This document shows positions 33,738 to 44,408 of a DNA stretch of 64,000 bases, piece by piece. Below the pieces are notes generated by a model that saw only the letters and a list, made by a program, of their open reading frames with translations, did not search any database and had not been told where the DNA came from. The stretch spans positions 1,415,500 through 1,479,499 of the forward strand of contig KN834749.1 of assembly GCA_000827265.1 (NCBI GenBank). The letters are read 5' to 3'. This DNA is from Collybiopsis luxurians FD-317 M1. Taxonomy: Eukaryota; Basidiomycota; Agaricomycetes; Agaricales; Omphalotaceae. Position 1 is the first letter of the stretch. Each line of letters opens with the position of its first letter. Position numbers and translations under genes: made by a program.

Positions 33738-34477
33738 CTAGCTCATCTCTGGCTCTAAAGCCTTGCCTTCTACAATCACCGGATTGGCAGGTATCAAAAC
33801 TGTCGCCCATCGACATGGTTTCGTCGACGAAGGGTTTTTCCAAAGGTGAATCCCCCCCTTCATGATCACAGAGTCACCCGGCTGGGTCAGAGTAGTTTCA
33901 TCACCGTTCTCCATGACCACGGTTATTTCACCCGACACTGTGGGGCGAAAAGTCGGTTCAGAGAGATTGATGATCCGAAGAGGTTCACTCACGGAGGAAG
34001 TTGCAATCAAGAGAAGAAGTTCGATGCTGTTCGATAAGGATGAGACTTGATGAAGAAAAATCAGCATGAGCAGCATACATTCGGAGTGATAACACCCGGA
34101 GCCAGCTCTGTTATCTGAACATTGACCCCATTAGGAGGAACCAAACCAAAATTCTCTACAATGTTTCTATTCGCTCCATCGTCGCTGATACGAAAGTAGA
34201 CGCATTGAATATTTCAAAACCTATTCGGTATTCGAGATGACTCACGAAATATTATTGTCTCCAGTAGGGAGACCGTCCAAGGTCCTCCAAATTGGTGCAC
34301 TGCTTACACCTGGCAAATCGGTTGGCTATTTTATTATCGAATCAGCCGTAGTTCGATCTCAGAAGCACTCCTAAAACCAACTTTGGAAACAACCTGAGTC
34401 TGGCTCTGAAAGTTGCTTTGGCCTTGATCATTGTGCGAAGTAACGATTCGCCTCAAGGCAGGTAATTCGTTGGACAT
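33738..34477 (-). CDS. cupin-domain protein, reading frame broken by one base
   Basis: Small cupin of the fungal family typified by an RRIVTSH start, a middle IWRT segment and a C-terminal barrel. Exons 34394-34477, 34246-34325, 34079-34185, 33993-34026, 33738-33937. Barrel words: HRTSSLDCNF (metal histidine), SGEITVVMENGDETTL, QPGDSVIMKGGIHLWKN (second histidine). The third exon is one base too long: after NIVENFGLV the frame runs into TAA, while the conserved continuation (PPNGVNVQITELAPG) is in the next frame. An extra T near 34141-34143 explains it. Splice sites on both sides are intact, so this is a recent frameshift, an allele, or a sequence error. Substrate unknown. Confidence 0.7.
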
Positions 34478-34651
34478 GATGATGTCAAGTAGAAAGTGAC
34501 GGATTGACGGAATGTTACGGTTTGCCGACAAGCTGCCCACATGTCTGACAATTCTGACAATTGATGTGCAGCGACTGCGATTACAATTGGTATTGATCAG
34601 GTGAAGTAGATACATGGTATAAATATTCTCAAGCAGAAAACCAAAACTTCT

Positions 34652-36014
34652 TCAAGGGGCGGTATCTGTCAAACATGCAGAATGAACATCGGATGTAGGT
34701 GAAGGTTTAAAAAACGCACAATAATAATACTCGTCGATCAAAGGTATCCAGTCTTGCATCACTGTCCCAAATAATGCCAAAATCGGAGTAGTAGAAAAGT
34801 TTTCTGCAAGGGATGCAAGCTTGGGGCTAGCGATATTAAAATATGGTTAATCTTATTCAATGGATGCGATTGAAGAGCCTTACCGCGTGTAAGAGTCCCA
34901 AATCGTGCCGCGGAAGAGATACCACAGCATGTCACGATCTCTCTTTGCATACTCGGAACGCTCGAGGCTAGCCGACGGTGGTACATTTCGACGCAGACTC
35001 CGCGAGACAAATTCCATGGCAAGGATGGTGATAAGAGGGCGATTGGACTTGCGGTCCGAGAATAGCATTGTCGCTGCCGGAATGTTCAGTCCAATTGCGA
35101 TATCTGGATGTAATAAAACGTACCATAAACCAAAGGTCGCAATATATATACAACTTCGGCCATCCATTCCTGTGGAGCAGAGAAGGACCGTACAAGGGAG
35201 AGCGGAGGTTTGACAGATGTAGTTGTTAAGGCTTTAGGAAGAAGGTATTCCTCAATAGAGGCATCCGACCGAGGAGGAGGTGGGACAGCTAGCGGGGAAT
35301 GATGCGGTAAGGGAACTCGGTTGTTCTTGAGATGGTCCGGGGTGGCAGGAAGGGAGTTTGGAGGAGAAGATGGAGCGAGCGTAGGAGAAGTATCAGTAGA
35401 AGGAGGAAGTGTCGTAGGATCAATGTCACGTTCGGGGATAGGTGGATAAATGAGCGGTCGACGTGTTATCCGAAGAAGAATAAGGCGAAGAGCAGCTCTA
35501 AAGTTGTGGCTTTCGGTCAAAAGTCAAAGAGTCAGGTAACACAAAGGACGCGCACTTTATGATTTCGAGTAGAATGATTCCTCTGTACCGGTTCTTTACG
35601 GAAACTTTTCTTCGCAAGCCCATTTCTATGACGAGTTCGGTAAAGCGAATAATTTCTAGCAGTCTCGCTGCCCACTTGTACCGGGTACTCTTGTCAGCCC
35701 AAGCCCTCGTGAAACGCGTGTGCAATGAGAATGGTATGAGGGGTCGATATTTTGGGTTTGAATGTACTATCCGAGCGAGTAAAGTATCATGGTACATGCT
35801 CATCATATTCAGGGAGGCAGACACTGGGAGAAGAATTGTTAAAACAGAGGGAGGGTGTTGACTGACATTACTGACAAGCTTCAGAAGCCAACTCTGCGTC
35901 TTTGAAACGACCTGGAAGAAACCAGGTCAATGACCTGAGGGAAGACTCTAATGTTGAGATTGTAGAAACATTTTTGAGAAGAAATGACTCGTAATGTGCA
36001 ATGGGGGCGGTCAT
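34652..36014 (-). CDS. PEX16: peroxisomal membrane protein Pex16
   Basis: Peroxin needed to form the peroxisomal membrane and to recruit Pex3. Exons 35876-36014, 35556-35823, 35124-35497, 34884-35073, 34652-34826; 381 residues. Family wording: SFLLKNVSTISTLESSLRSLTWFLPGRFKDAELASE at the start, LSMYHDTLLAR-like segment, KNRYRGIILLEIIKAALRLILLRITRRPLIYPP, VVYILRPLVYA, SLRRNVPPSASLERSEYAKRDRDMLWYLFRG, and DWIPLIDEYYY. An inserted stretch rich in Pro/Ser/Thr (about residues 160-230) is larger than in animals. The acceptor at 35074 was chosen because the nearer one would leave a 20-base intron. Confidence 0.93.
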
Positions 36015-36283
36015 GGATAATGGAAGAGAAGAGAAGCGCGGGGTAAAACGTGAGATTCACAAGAGATTTTGGGTAACGACTGCCATTTTCAATGTTCTCA
36101 GTACTTCTACTCTACAGATAATCTACAATCTCATTCCAGAGCAGCACTTGCCTCGTGGAACATTCACTGCAAAATAGCATTGATCTGAACAACTTTACAT
36201 TTCCAAACACGAGGTGAACAATATATAATCATCCATGTCTATTACATCCCCCCCCTTTTCCATGACATTCATGCTCGAGTCCT

Positions 36284-37722
36284 ATGCTCAGGCATAACAG
36301 ACACTCTTCCTTGGAATATCTCCGTCCTAGTCCGGTCAGAGGTCAGCTTGAACCTCAGGATCCTAGAACTGCAAAAGGATGGCGGTATCTTCAAACAACT
36401 GATACTTTGGATGAATTGAAGGTGAGCTGACAAAAAAAAAAATAGCTCTGTTAACAGTCTATATCGTTTGGCCTTACAGGTCCTTCTTCCTCCCAACACC
36501 GCATCCATATATGAGCAACTGCTCAAGCTGGAATCCTTAGAGCTGGGTAAAAAAGTTGTGTCCTGGGATCGTCTTTTAGAAATCCGCCATTTAAAGGATC
36601 GAATGATACGCAAATGTCAGAAACTGTCCAATGCGCCTCCAAGCAGGAGAATCGGTCACGGTGAACCATTCACTTTTCAGACACTCGTTGCTCCTGCCGA
36701 TTTCCGTCTAAAGGAGATGGAGAAATGGTTCCGCCAGCAGCAAATCCGTATAGCTTCAGGTGGGACTCAACGGCCAGCTAGCCATGCACACGTAGTTAAT
36801 GCACGGGGTCCATCATACGTCTCTGATTCAAGACATCGACATCAGTCAAAGGTCAGAGCGATCTCATCGGTAGCGGAAAGCGCTCCTGTGCCTTTTACGG
36901 ATGAACCTGAGCCTATGATACCCAGTCCGTCACCATCGCCCCCAAAGGCAATTTCGCCCGAACCTTTACCACATCTTCTTCGGAGCAGTATGGCCATGGC
37001 CCTAATGAATCAAAATAACACGATGGACACGACAATGCCAGTTACCTCAGCGCTACAGGTTGACTCGGCACCAAAACCTAATGGCTCGATTACTAAGATC
37101 GAGACCACGACACAAAAGCTGCGCCACCAGAGGAGTTGCATAAAGCGAACTAACACTGGCGATTCGGTAAAGACTGTCTCCTGGGCTGACGAGCACGATT
37201 TGTTGGAGCGAGTAGGAAAATTCACGACTGCAACCAAGGAGGCACAGGAAGTAGGCAAGTTACTCTACGTTTCTTCAATTTTGCGACGGAAAACAGTAAC
37301 GTCGCCATCTCTTCATAGACGACGAATGGGAGGAGATCAGACAAGCCTATGTGAACCACATGGACCACTTGGAAGAACTTGAGCATCAAGTTGAAGATAG
37401 CCTGCAGCGTCTACGGTTCGAGAGCGATGCACTCCAGCGAGTATGTACCAGTATACAGGAACAAAAGGAGAGTTTACGTGAAGTGGTCGGTCGATTTTCT
37501 CGGAAGCAGTCGGATTACCGATCTAAAGGTCCGTCATTCCAGAGGTTCCTGTCGCGAACCGGCTAAATCGTCACGTCTGTAGTACAAGAAGTCCTAAATG
37601 AAGCCGATGGACTCCTTTCACTTTACCGTCCGAAAGAAGCTCCAGCTGACCCTCGACCGCGATTTATGCCTAGCATTGACGAAGACTCGAGAGAGGAACC
37701 GGTAGAATCCGTGATAGAATGA
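36284..37722 (+). CDS. coiled-coil protein of unknown function
   Basis: Not recognised. Exons 36284-36421, 36480-37254, 37319-37528, 37583-37722; 420 residues. N-terminal third is helical and basic (WDRLLEIRHLKDRMIRKCQK). The middle is disordered with proline/serine runs (IPSPSPSPPKAISPEPLP). The segment around 36480-37250 ends in a SVKTVSWADEH motif. The C-terminal part is a strong coiled coil (EEIRQAYVNHMDHLEELEHQ, LQRVCTSIQEQKESLREVV). The second intron needs a GC donor (GTAG/GCAAGT at 37255); with the GT at 37251 the coiled-coil frame is lost. An upstream ATG at 36235 opens an overlapping short frame of about 60 codons, which could reduce translation. Confidence 0.78.
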
Positions 37723-37799
37723 GATTTATCTGCGTGTCATCTATTTTCAATTCTTGCGGCGTATGAATCAAACCGGGGGGAGGAAAGATGCTGGAAATT

Positions 37800-40069
37800 T
37801 TACCCCAGTACCTTGCCTCGTCGTTTCTTCGCCTTAACCCACCAATACCGGACGAGTTTGAGATAGGCAGAGAGTACCACACACTCCACGGCCACGACGA
37901 TACCAAAAACATGGAAGGACTCTGGGCTGGCCGGAACAGTGACATTCAGTGAAAATACGGCTAAAGTAATAGATGTAAGGTATTGACAGCGATTAGGAAT
38001 ATTCGGTTTAGGCCCACCTATCACAGTTTGGAGACAAAGGACTGCAATACTAAGCGTCGTGAGATACACGAGGGCTTTGTCCGCCCCGTTTTTGGTCAAC
38101 GAGACGGAAGCACGAAGTTGTTGGAGATAAGTTGGATAAAATTGACTCAACATACGCTCAGAATGGGCAAGTGCATGTTGTAAGGTAAGGATGTGGTCTG
38201 TAAGTCATTTAGAGGCCATCCAATATGGACAACGGCTGGCTGACCTTGTACATCGCCCATATAAATGGCTACTTCAAGCTCGTCGCTGCTGCTAACTTTC
38301 CCATCGCCGGAACCAGTAAGAAGCCGTTTCCTAATCTGCGTGACAACCTCCGACTTCGTAGCAAGAAGGCGAGTCAAGGAAGTGACCAGCCTCCGTGTCC
38401 TAGCCAGACGGCGAAGTGTGATCATTGTAGAACTTGGACGAGGTTTTTCTGGAGAAGAAGAACGCCAGCGATAGCGGATAGATCGCAAAAAATGTTTGTA
38501 CAGTAAAGGTAGGGGAGGTCTAGGGAGCGCAAAACGCGTACGAGGGCGAAAATTATCTTCGAGTTTCAAAAGGTTTTTCTCGCTGAGTACAGAGGAATGT
38601 TCCTTCTCTAGATCAGAAGAAATTGTCTCTGTGTTACGAGGAGCGTCAGGTAGTGTTGTCATCTTATCAGAATATACAAGCTCCTCGATTGCCATTACTT
38701 CCTTTTCGATTTCATCAGTGAAGGGAAAGAAGGAATCCACAATTGAATCCAGCAAACTGTGAGCGATCCAAGCTGAGAGACTTATGTCAGGTCATGATGT
38801 ATATGATAATAGAAGATGAAAATTACCTGAAGACATGCTGATAGTCTTCTCGAGCGATATGATGCGTTTTCTTACTCGGTCGATATGCTCTAAAACAACC
38901 GATAAGAAATATAACATCAAGGAAAAAAAAGACCAACCAGAAGCGTCCATAAAATGAAATGAACACACGCCCTCATTAAATACGACCAGATAAACATTCG
39001 ACTCTACCAGTAAACCCTCGTCTCCAAATGTGTCTATGAAGGGGTCGATTTGACGCTCAAACTTTGCACGAATCGTACGGCTTTCGATAGAGCGGAAAGA
39101 TATAAAGTAATATCCAAGTTTAGGGAAAAGTTCCAGCTTCTCTCGCGGGTCCTGTTGTAATATATCCTCCAAGGTCAGCGGATGAAGGTGTAAGAGTTTG
39201 CCTATGGCACGCATGTCCTCCGAAGTCGGAGAGGCCACATCTAAAAACCATGGGTTGTGGGCTGGCGTGGACTGGGATACATCCTCAACTCCATCCTTAA
39301 CCTTGCCCTTTTTCGCTTTCCGCAATGCAGCCAGATCGGTAAAAGAGGCAGCCCGACTTGGTGCCTTTAGATTCTCTGGAAGCATAATATCATGGTGCGG
39401 GTCTCCATTAGAATCTAAGGGATCACCAGAGGAAAACAAGTCTTTCTCTCTGGGTTCTCGGTTACGCTTTGTTCGTGTGGTTCTTTTCAGAGCAGTATCA
39501 AGTTGATTGATAACTGAGTCCAAAGAAGAAGTCCACAGAACACTATGCGAATTGGGTGAATCGGCATCTTCAAACTTGTAAGAAGCTACGTCTCGTAATG
39601 AAGGCGCAAGATAGAGTGAAAATTGTCTGGGAATGATTCTGGACTCTTCACGGGCTTTGATTAGGGATATACGAGCTGAAAAATCCCGTTCGCTTTGTTG
39701 GCGCCTGAGATCAGCCGTGCTCCCCCGTCTTTTCCTTCGAGATAGCTGGGACCGCGTCAGGGTTGTGATGGACGAGCTTGACGATGAGCTCGACGAATTA
39801 TTCCCCCTCCAGCCAGACAAGGCTTTCTCCAAGTTCGAAACAATATTGGTAAAGGCTCCAAGACGACCATTAAAAAGGGACCAAGAAGAGTCCGATGAAG
39901 TAGAGGATTCGGCATAAACGGAATGAGGAGAAGATGGAGCGGGAGCTTGACCGCGATAAATATCGTCGTTTAGTTCTGAATAATCGTGTTCCAGGGTATC
40001 ATGAGTTTGAAGTGGGGTATCTTGGGAAAAAGATAATGGATTTATGGAGGGTCGTTCGGGAAGAGTCAT
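37800..40069 (-). CDS. CorA-like metal ion transporter lacking the GMN motif
   Basis: CorA/Alr1/Mnr2-type protein of 687 residues; exons 38938-40069, 38827-38889, 38245-38772, 38018-38197, 37800-37960. A long N-terminal soluble part begins disordered (serine run near 39750-39790) and enters the CorA fold at PWFLDVASPTSEDMRAIGKLLHLHPLTLEDIL, followed by FISFRSI, SFHFMD and a long helix with DSFFPFTDEIEKEV. Two C-terminal membrane helices: YLTTLSIAVLCLQTVIAVF and FHVFGIVVAVECVVLSAYL. Between them the family's GMN selectivity motif reads SLN (…VFSLNVTVP). The asparagine is kept, the Gly-Met pair is not. A basic insert (RYRWRSSSPEKPRPSS) is also unusual. It may transport a different ion or have lost transport. 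Confidence 0.85.
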
Positions 40070-40316
40070 GGTTCATAACAAAATTCATGGAAGCCTTGCA
40101 GACAGGTGACGGACGCGGAGAGCGCTAAGGCGCTTAAATCTATGACAGACAAAATTCTCCTCAATAATGACTTGGCGCACTGTACATAAATGCGACAATA
40201 GAACACGGCGTGTTTTCCCTTAGTGTGGTACAATGTCCGTCGTGTTTTTCTGAATTCCAGTACGCTCTATGTAAGAGAAGCGAGATTTGAGGTAATTCCC
40301 GCCGAATTCGATACAA

Positions 40317-41606
40317 CTAGTTTAGTTTCCTTCTTTTCTCTCTGTGTCTGTCGTGATTACTCCCGGGAATGGAATGTCGGGAAGATTCACTATCTGTTTT
40401 CGTAAATGGCCTTGACCTCTTCTCCTTTTGCGCAATCTTTTTCCTTTTCTTTTCAATACTCTTCTTTACGGCTCTCTGACCACCTTGTTCGGCAAGAGCC
40501 CCGTATCTTGCCTTGACAAACAACTCTTTCTTTTCAGCTGGAGCGTGTTCTTGTCAGTGAGCATCTGGGTAGGGGGAGGACAAAACTTACTATTTTTCAT
40601 ATACCATTTACCTTTACCCGACTGTTGCTTCTGTTGCTCTAGCTTTTTAGCATCGCGGAGGGCTTCCTGTTCTATCGTATCTCGACGGTCTTTGTTCACA
40701 GCGCTTTCTGTCCTCTTCATGGCCAGTTCTAGGCGACTAACCTCGACTTCTCTTTCTTGTTTGATATCACGCGGTGACGAAGTAAGCAACTTCCGAGCCC
40801 TCTTAAGGTTCTCACGTAAAGTTACCAGTTCCGTTTTGCGGGATTCGGTTAAAAATCCATAATTCTGGCGAAATTTTTGCGAAGAGAAGTCGCCAGTCAT
40901 CGATAGAAATCGGGGGTCTCTTGCTTGCTTTTAGCATTCATCATAAGAACACAAAAATATGAGCGGCGCAGTGAACATACTGGAGTCTGAATATTCACAA
41001 CGATTCTGCGTCTGGTTACAGGCTTTTTGGAAGAGACTTCCATTGGACTATCCGGATGTAAGCGAACAACTGTTAGAAAGAAACATAGCGTCCTACGCAT
41101 GTTTGTTCTTGCGCTTTGCTACTTCTGTCCTTGGTTTGGTGCTCGATGGAAGTTCTTGAGGTGCATGATCTTCATCTTCAGAGTCTGAAGATGACTCGGT
41201 CTCATCGTCAGAGGCGAGGGACTCATCAGAAATGTCCTTTGCAGACACCATTTTCTGTGCTTTTCGCAAGGCACCCATGGGAAGACCCGAAAGATCTATT
41301 GAAAACGTTAGATCCAAAGCAAATTAGTTGAGTACGGCAAACCGTTTTCAAGGGAAGTCTAGACAAGTATTAGTTGGTAAAATAAAAGTTGAAGTCGACA
41401 CGTACAAGAGTATTTCCTGGTGGCCCAAAAGATTCTGCTTCGTCTTCTTCGTCATTTAAATCATCCTCGTCGACCCATTGGGAGACTCTGGGAGCATCGG
41501 CGTCTTCATTATCGGCGATGCTAGAATTCTCTTCCTTCCAGCGATCTTCAGTGGTACGTTGAGCCCCAACAGTGGCTTTTAGTCTCTTTGTTTGCGGTGA
41601 GGGCAT
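40317..41606 (-). CDS. RRP36: rRNA biogenesis protein Rrp36
   Basis: Nucleolar protein for early 18S rRNA cleavages in the SSU processome. Exons 41406-41606, 41343-41358 (16 bases), 41097-41295, 40981-41047, 40591-40927, 40317-40537; 346 residues. An acidic first half (SDDETESSSDSEDEDH) is followed by the Rrp36 (DUF947) core: SSKKPVTRRR, RDPRFLSMTGDF, FRQNYGFL, a long charged helix (ELVTLRENLKRARKLL ... EREVEVSRLELAMKRTES), KGKWYMKNSEKK-type ending, KARYGALAEQGG and a lysine-rich nuclear tail. Divergent from the SIZ/PIAS gene (150 bp). Confidence 0.93.
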
Positions 41607-41755
41607 CTAAGCAAGGACAGGAAACAAGCGCCCGGATGGCGCCATTGATTCGTGACTTGTACCGACTGCACCTTGGCCGTGAACCACTTGGTTCTCTTCT
41701 CAATCTCAATATTAGGGAGGGATTTCGATTATTATTTACCCTTTACTTTATCTAA

Positions 41756-44204
41756 ATGTCTGCCAATGACGTTTGGGCCGATTTCGAGGCACGTATATTC
41801 CCTCATTGTACCATATTTGCAGTCTTGTAAACCTCTTTTCTTACCCAGGTTCTCCGCCATAATGTCAAGCTCAATACTGTGGACAGATTGAAGCAAATCC
41901 TCGGGGGCTTCAATGATGAATGTGGAACTCACTTTTCAAAGTCGGGAAAGAAGCAGGATATCATTGACAGAATTGTGCACACTATCGATAGCTGGAAGCA
42001 GGCAAACGCGGTAGACAAGTGGCTTAAGGCCAAATCAATTCTCTATCAGGTTCGCAACTCTGGAACGTGAGTGCAGGATCACCTATTTGTGATAAAATTC
42101 ACCTTTGTTTGTCTGTCGCGCTTCTGACTCGCTTTTTATAGCTATACTCCTGCACGCAGTTCTTTTAATCCTACCTCTGGAACAATACCACCTTCTTATG
42201 CTTCTTCTTCGACGATTGGAAGAACGTCTACTTATAGTCTTCCTGGTACGAGCAGTTCCACTAATTCATACTCTTCTCGCAAACTTGTTCCGCCTCTAGG
42301 TTCTTCGGGTCCTTCTGCTTTGAAAGCTTCAGGTAGTTCCAAGCCAGGTGCGCTTTATATATTAACGCCTTCAGAACGCATCTGGTCCTCAAAGGCTCTT
42401 TAGAGTTGCGATTCAAAGAATCTCCTTTCTTCCGGGTTCACGAGGTGGTCTCTTCCGTTCTTGAATGTCCAGGTATGCCCACTTCATATTGTATCTTCAG
42501 TCCATTATTTCCTGACTGGCTAGGACTAGAATCCCAAAATGCCGCCGATCGCCGACAATCAGTGCTCCAGTTCGTCCTAAAACAAGATCAAATCAACAAG
42601 CTCAAGGCAGCGGAGTAAGTTCCCCCATTCCATGAAATATGTATATGATTTTCTAAGTGGTTTTAGCTCAAAGTATCATTTACGGCTGTTCTGCACCTCC
42701 TCCGCCTTCTACTCTCCTACTCCGACGTTCCGTACATTTACTCCACAATGTCCAATCGAATTTCCTTCAACATGTGAAGTTCGTGTCAACCAGGCTCAGA
42801 TAACTGCAAGTCTCAAAGGTCTGAAGAAAAAGCCTGGAACTGCACCTCCTCCCGAACTGGACAAATATGTCAACTTTAACACGACCCCTAATCGAGTGGA
42901 TATGATATATGTTAATAGTCAGCAACCTTCACAACCAAAGGTAGTTAAGTCTTCAGTTTGTTTAAATTTCGTTCATGTATCTCTTGTTCCAGAAATTTTT
43001 CCTCGTCGTAAAGCTGGTTGAGTCGATATCAGTCCCAACTTTGGTTGAAAATCTCAGACGGAATCATTTCGAAAGCAGCGATAGGATAAAACAGCAGAGT
43101 TTGTGATTGCTTGTCTTCACCTATTATTCTAACTAAAACTCCCCCAGTGCAAGCTACTACCTTAGAAGACGATGACATCGTAGCCGGCCCTCAGAAAATG
43201 TCACTCAAGTGCCCGGTATGTAGTTTCCTCAGCTACAAATCCACACGATTAATATTTTTGATTCAGCTGACACTTGCGCGTATTAACACACCATGTCGTT
43301 CATCTAAATGTGTGCACGTTCAATGCTTCGATGCAACATCGTGGTTCAGTGTAAATGAACAAACTACAACGTGGCTATGTCCTGTGTGCGAGAAGACACT
43401 CGAAGTCAGTGACTTAATCATTGACGGGTAAGCCTTTGACTTTTATTTTCCCGTGACAGATGTTTATTTTTACTTAGTTTTTCTGAAACTATTCTGAAAG
43501 AATGTCCAGACAGCGTAGATGATGTTATGGTCGAAGCGGATGGTGAATGGCACACATCGGATAACAAATTTGGCTCTCTCAACTGGAAGATAAAGCATCC
43601 TCCAAAGTTGTCGAATGCACCCCCGCCAAAATCATCGTCCCCGACGAGAGTGCCTCTCTCAAATGGACCCTCAGCTGCGGGTCCTAATGGATTATCGAAG
43701 AAAGCTGAAGAGATCACCGTATTGGATTCAGATGACGAGGATGAGGGTCGGGTGAAAAGGGAACTATCTCCGTCTGTCGGCAATCTATCTTCTGCTTCTA
43801 CCTCACAGAGTCAACCAGTGCCGTCGCGTCCGCCGTCTGGAGATGTAATAGACTTAACCATAGACTCGGATGATGAGGACCCTCCTCCACCCCGGGGGGT
43901 TAGCAAACGAAAAGCCTCAGAAGCGGTTTCTCCAACCGAGGGAATTTGGAAGAAGGCGCGGACAAATGAGGATGTTACTCCAGCTCGGATAAACGGGGAT
44001 GATTACCATCGAAATAATCCGCATTCTTCAGGACCCACTGCAGCCACTGTTCGACTACCCCCTTTCAATTCTTCGCCTTCAAATCCGCCTTCCCTTCCCT
44101 CCTTCCATCCATACAGTAATAGTAGGCCTGACCCCGCCAACGGTGTACCACAGTTACCCCCAATCAACGGGTTTCCAAACAGCACGAATCTTCGATGGGG
44201 GTAA
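41756..44204 (+). CDS. SIZ1: SIZ/PIAS-type E3 SUMO ligase
   Basis: SP-RING ligase that helps Ubc9 transfer SUMO to nuclear targets. Exons 41756-41788, 41849-42066, 42142-42347, 42404-42472, 42530-42614, 42667-42940, 42993-43098, 43148-43215, 43267-43427, 43478-44204; 648 residues. SAP domain (RLKQILGGFNDECGTHFSKSGKKQDIIDRI), PINIT domain (RFKESPFFRVHEVVSSVLECPES ... YHLRLFCTSS ... EVRVNQAQI), SP-RING (MSLKCPLTLARINTPCRSS, CVHVQCFDATSWF, TTWLCPVC) and a C-terminal SIM-like EEITVLDSDDED and VIDLTIDSDDED, both classic SUMO-interacting motifs. The first intron needs a GC donor (GAG/GCACGT at 41789). Confidence 0.95.
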
Positions 44205-44408
44205 CCTTGGGCTGCTATTTATTACACATAGGTGTTTTTGCGCATGTACATAAACTCGCTAGCTTAGTTTCTTTTTAGTTTACTCGTGTTGTAATACTTG
44301 CCAGCGCTTAAAGTTGAACGGCCATGTGACATAAACAAACGCGCGCAAAATGAAATTCGCTGACCTTGATTCATTGCATCGACGACGAGTAACCAACTTG
44401 GATAACAT

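Noticed and set aside
35104..35123. 20-bp intron in PEX16
   Set aside because: Too short for splicing. The longer intron 35074-35123 keeps frame and restores the conserved LRPLVYATMLF region.
36235..36420. Upstream frame starting ATG at 36235 as the real start of the coiled-coil gene
   Set aside because: It is in a different frame from the conserved protein and ends at a stop; kept only as a possible regulatory upstream frame.
40428..40862. 144-codon open frame on plus strand opposite RRP36
   Set aside because: Fully covers an RRP36 exon in antisense. Looks membrane-like only because the complement of Lys/Glu-rich codons gives Phe/Leu/Ser.
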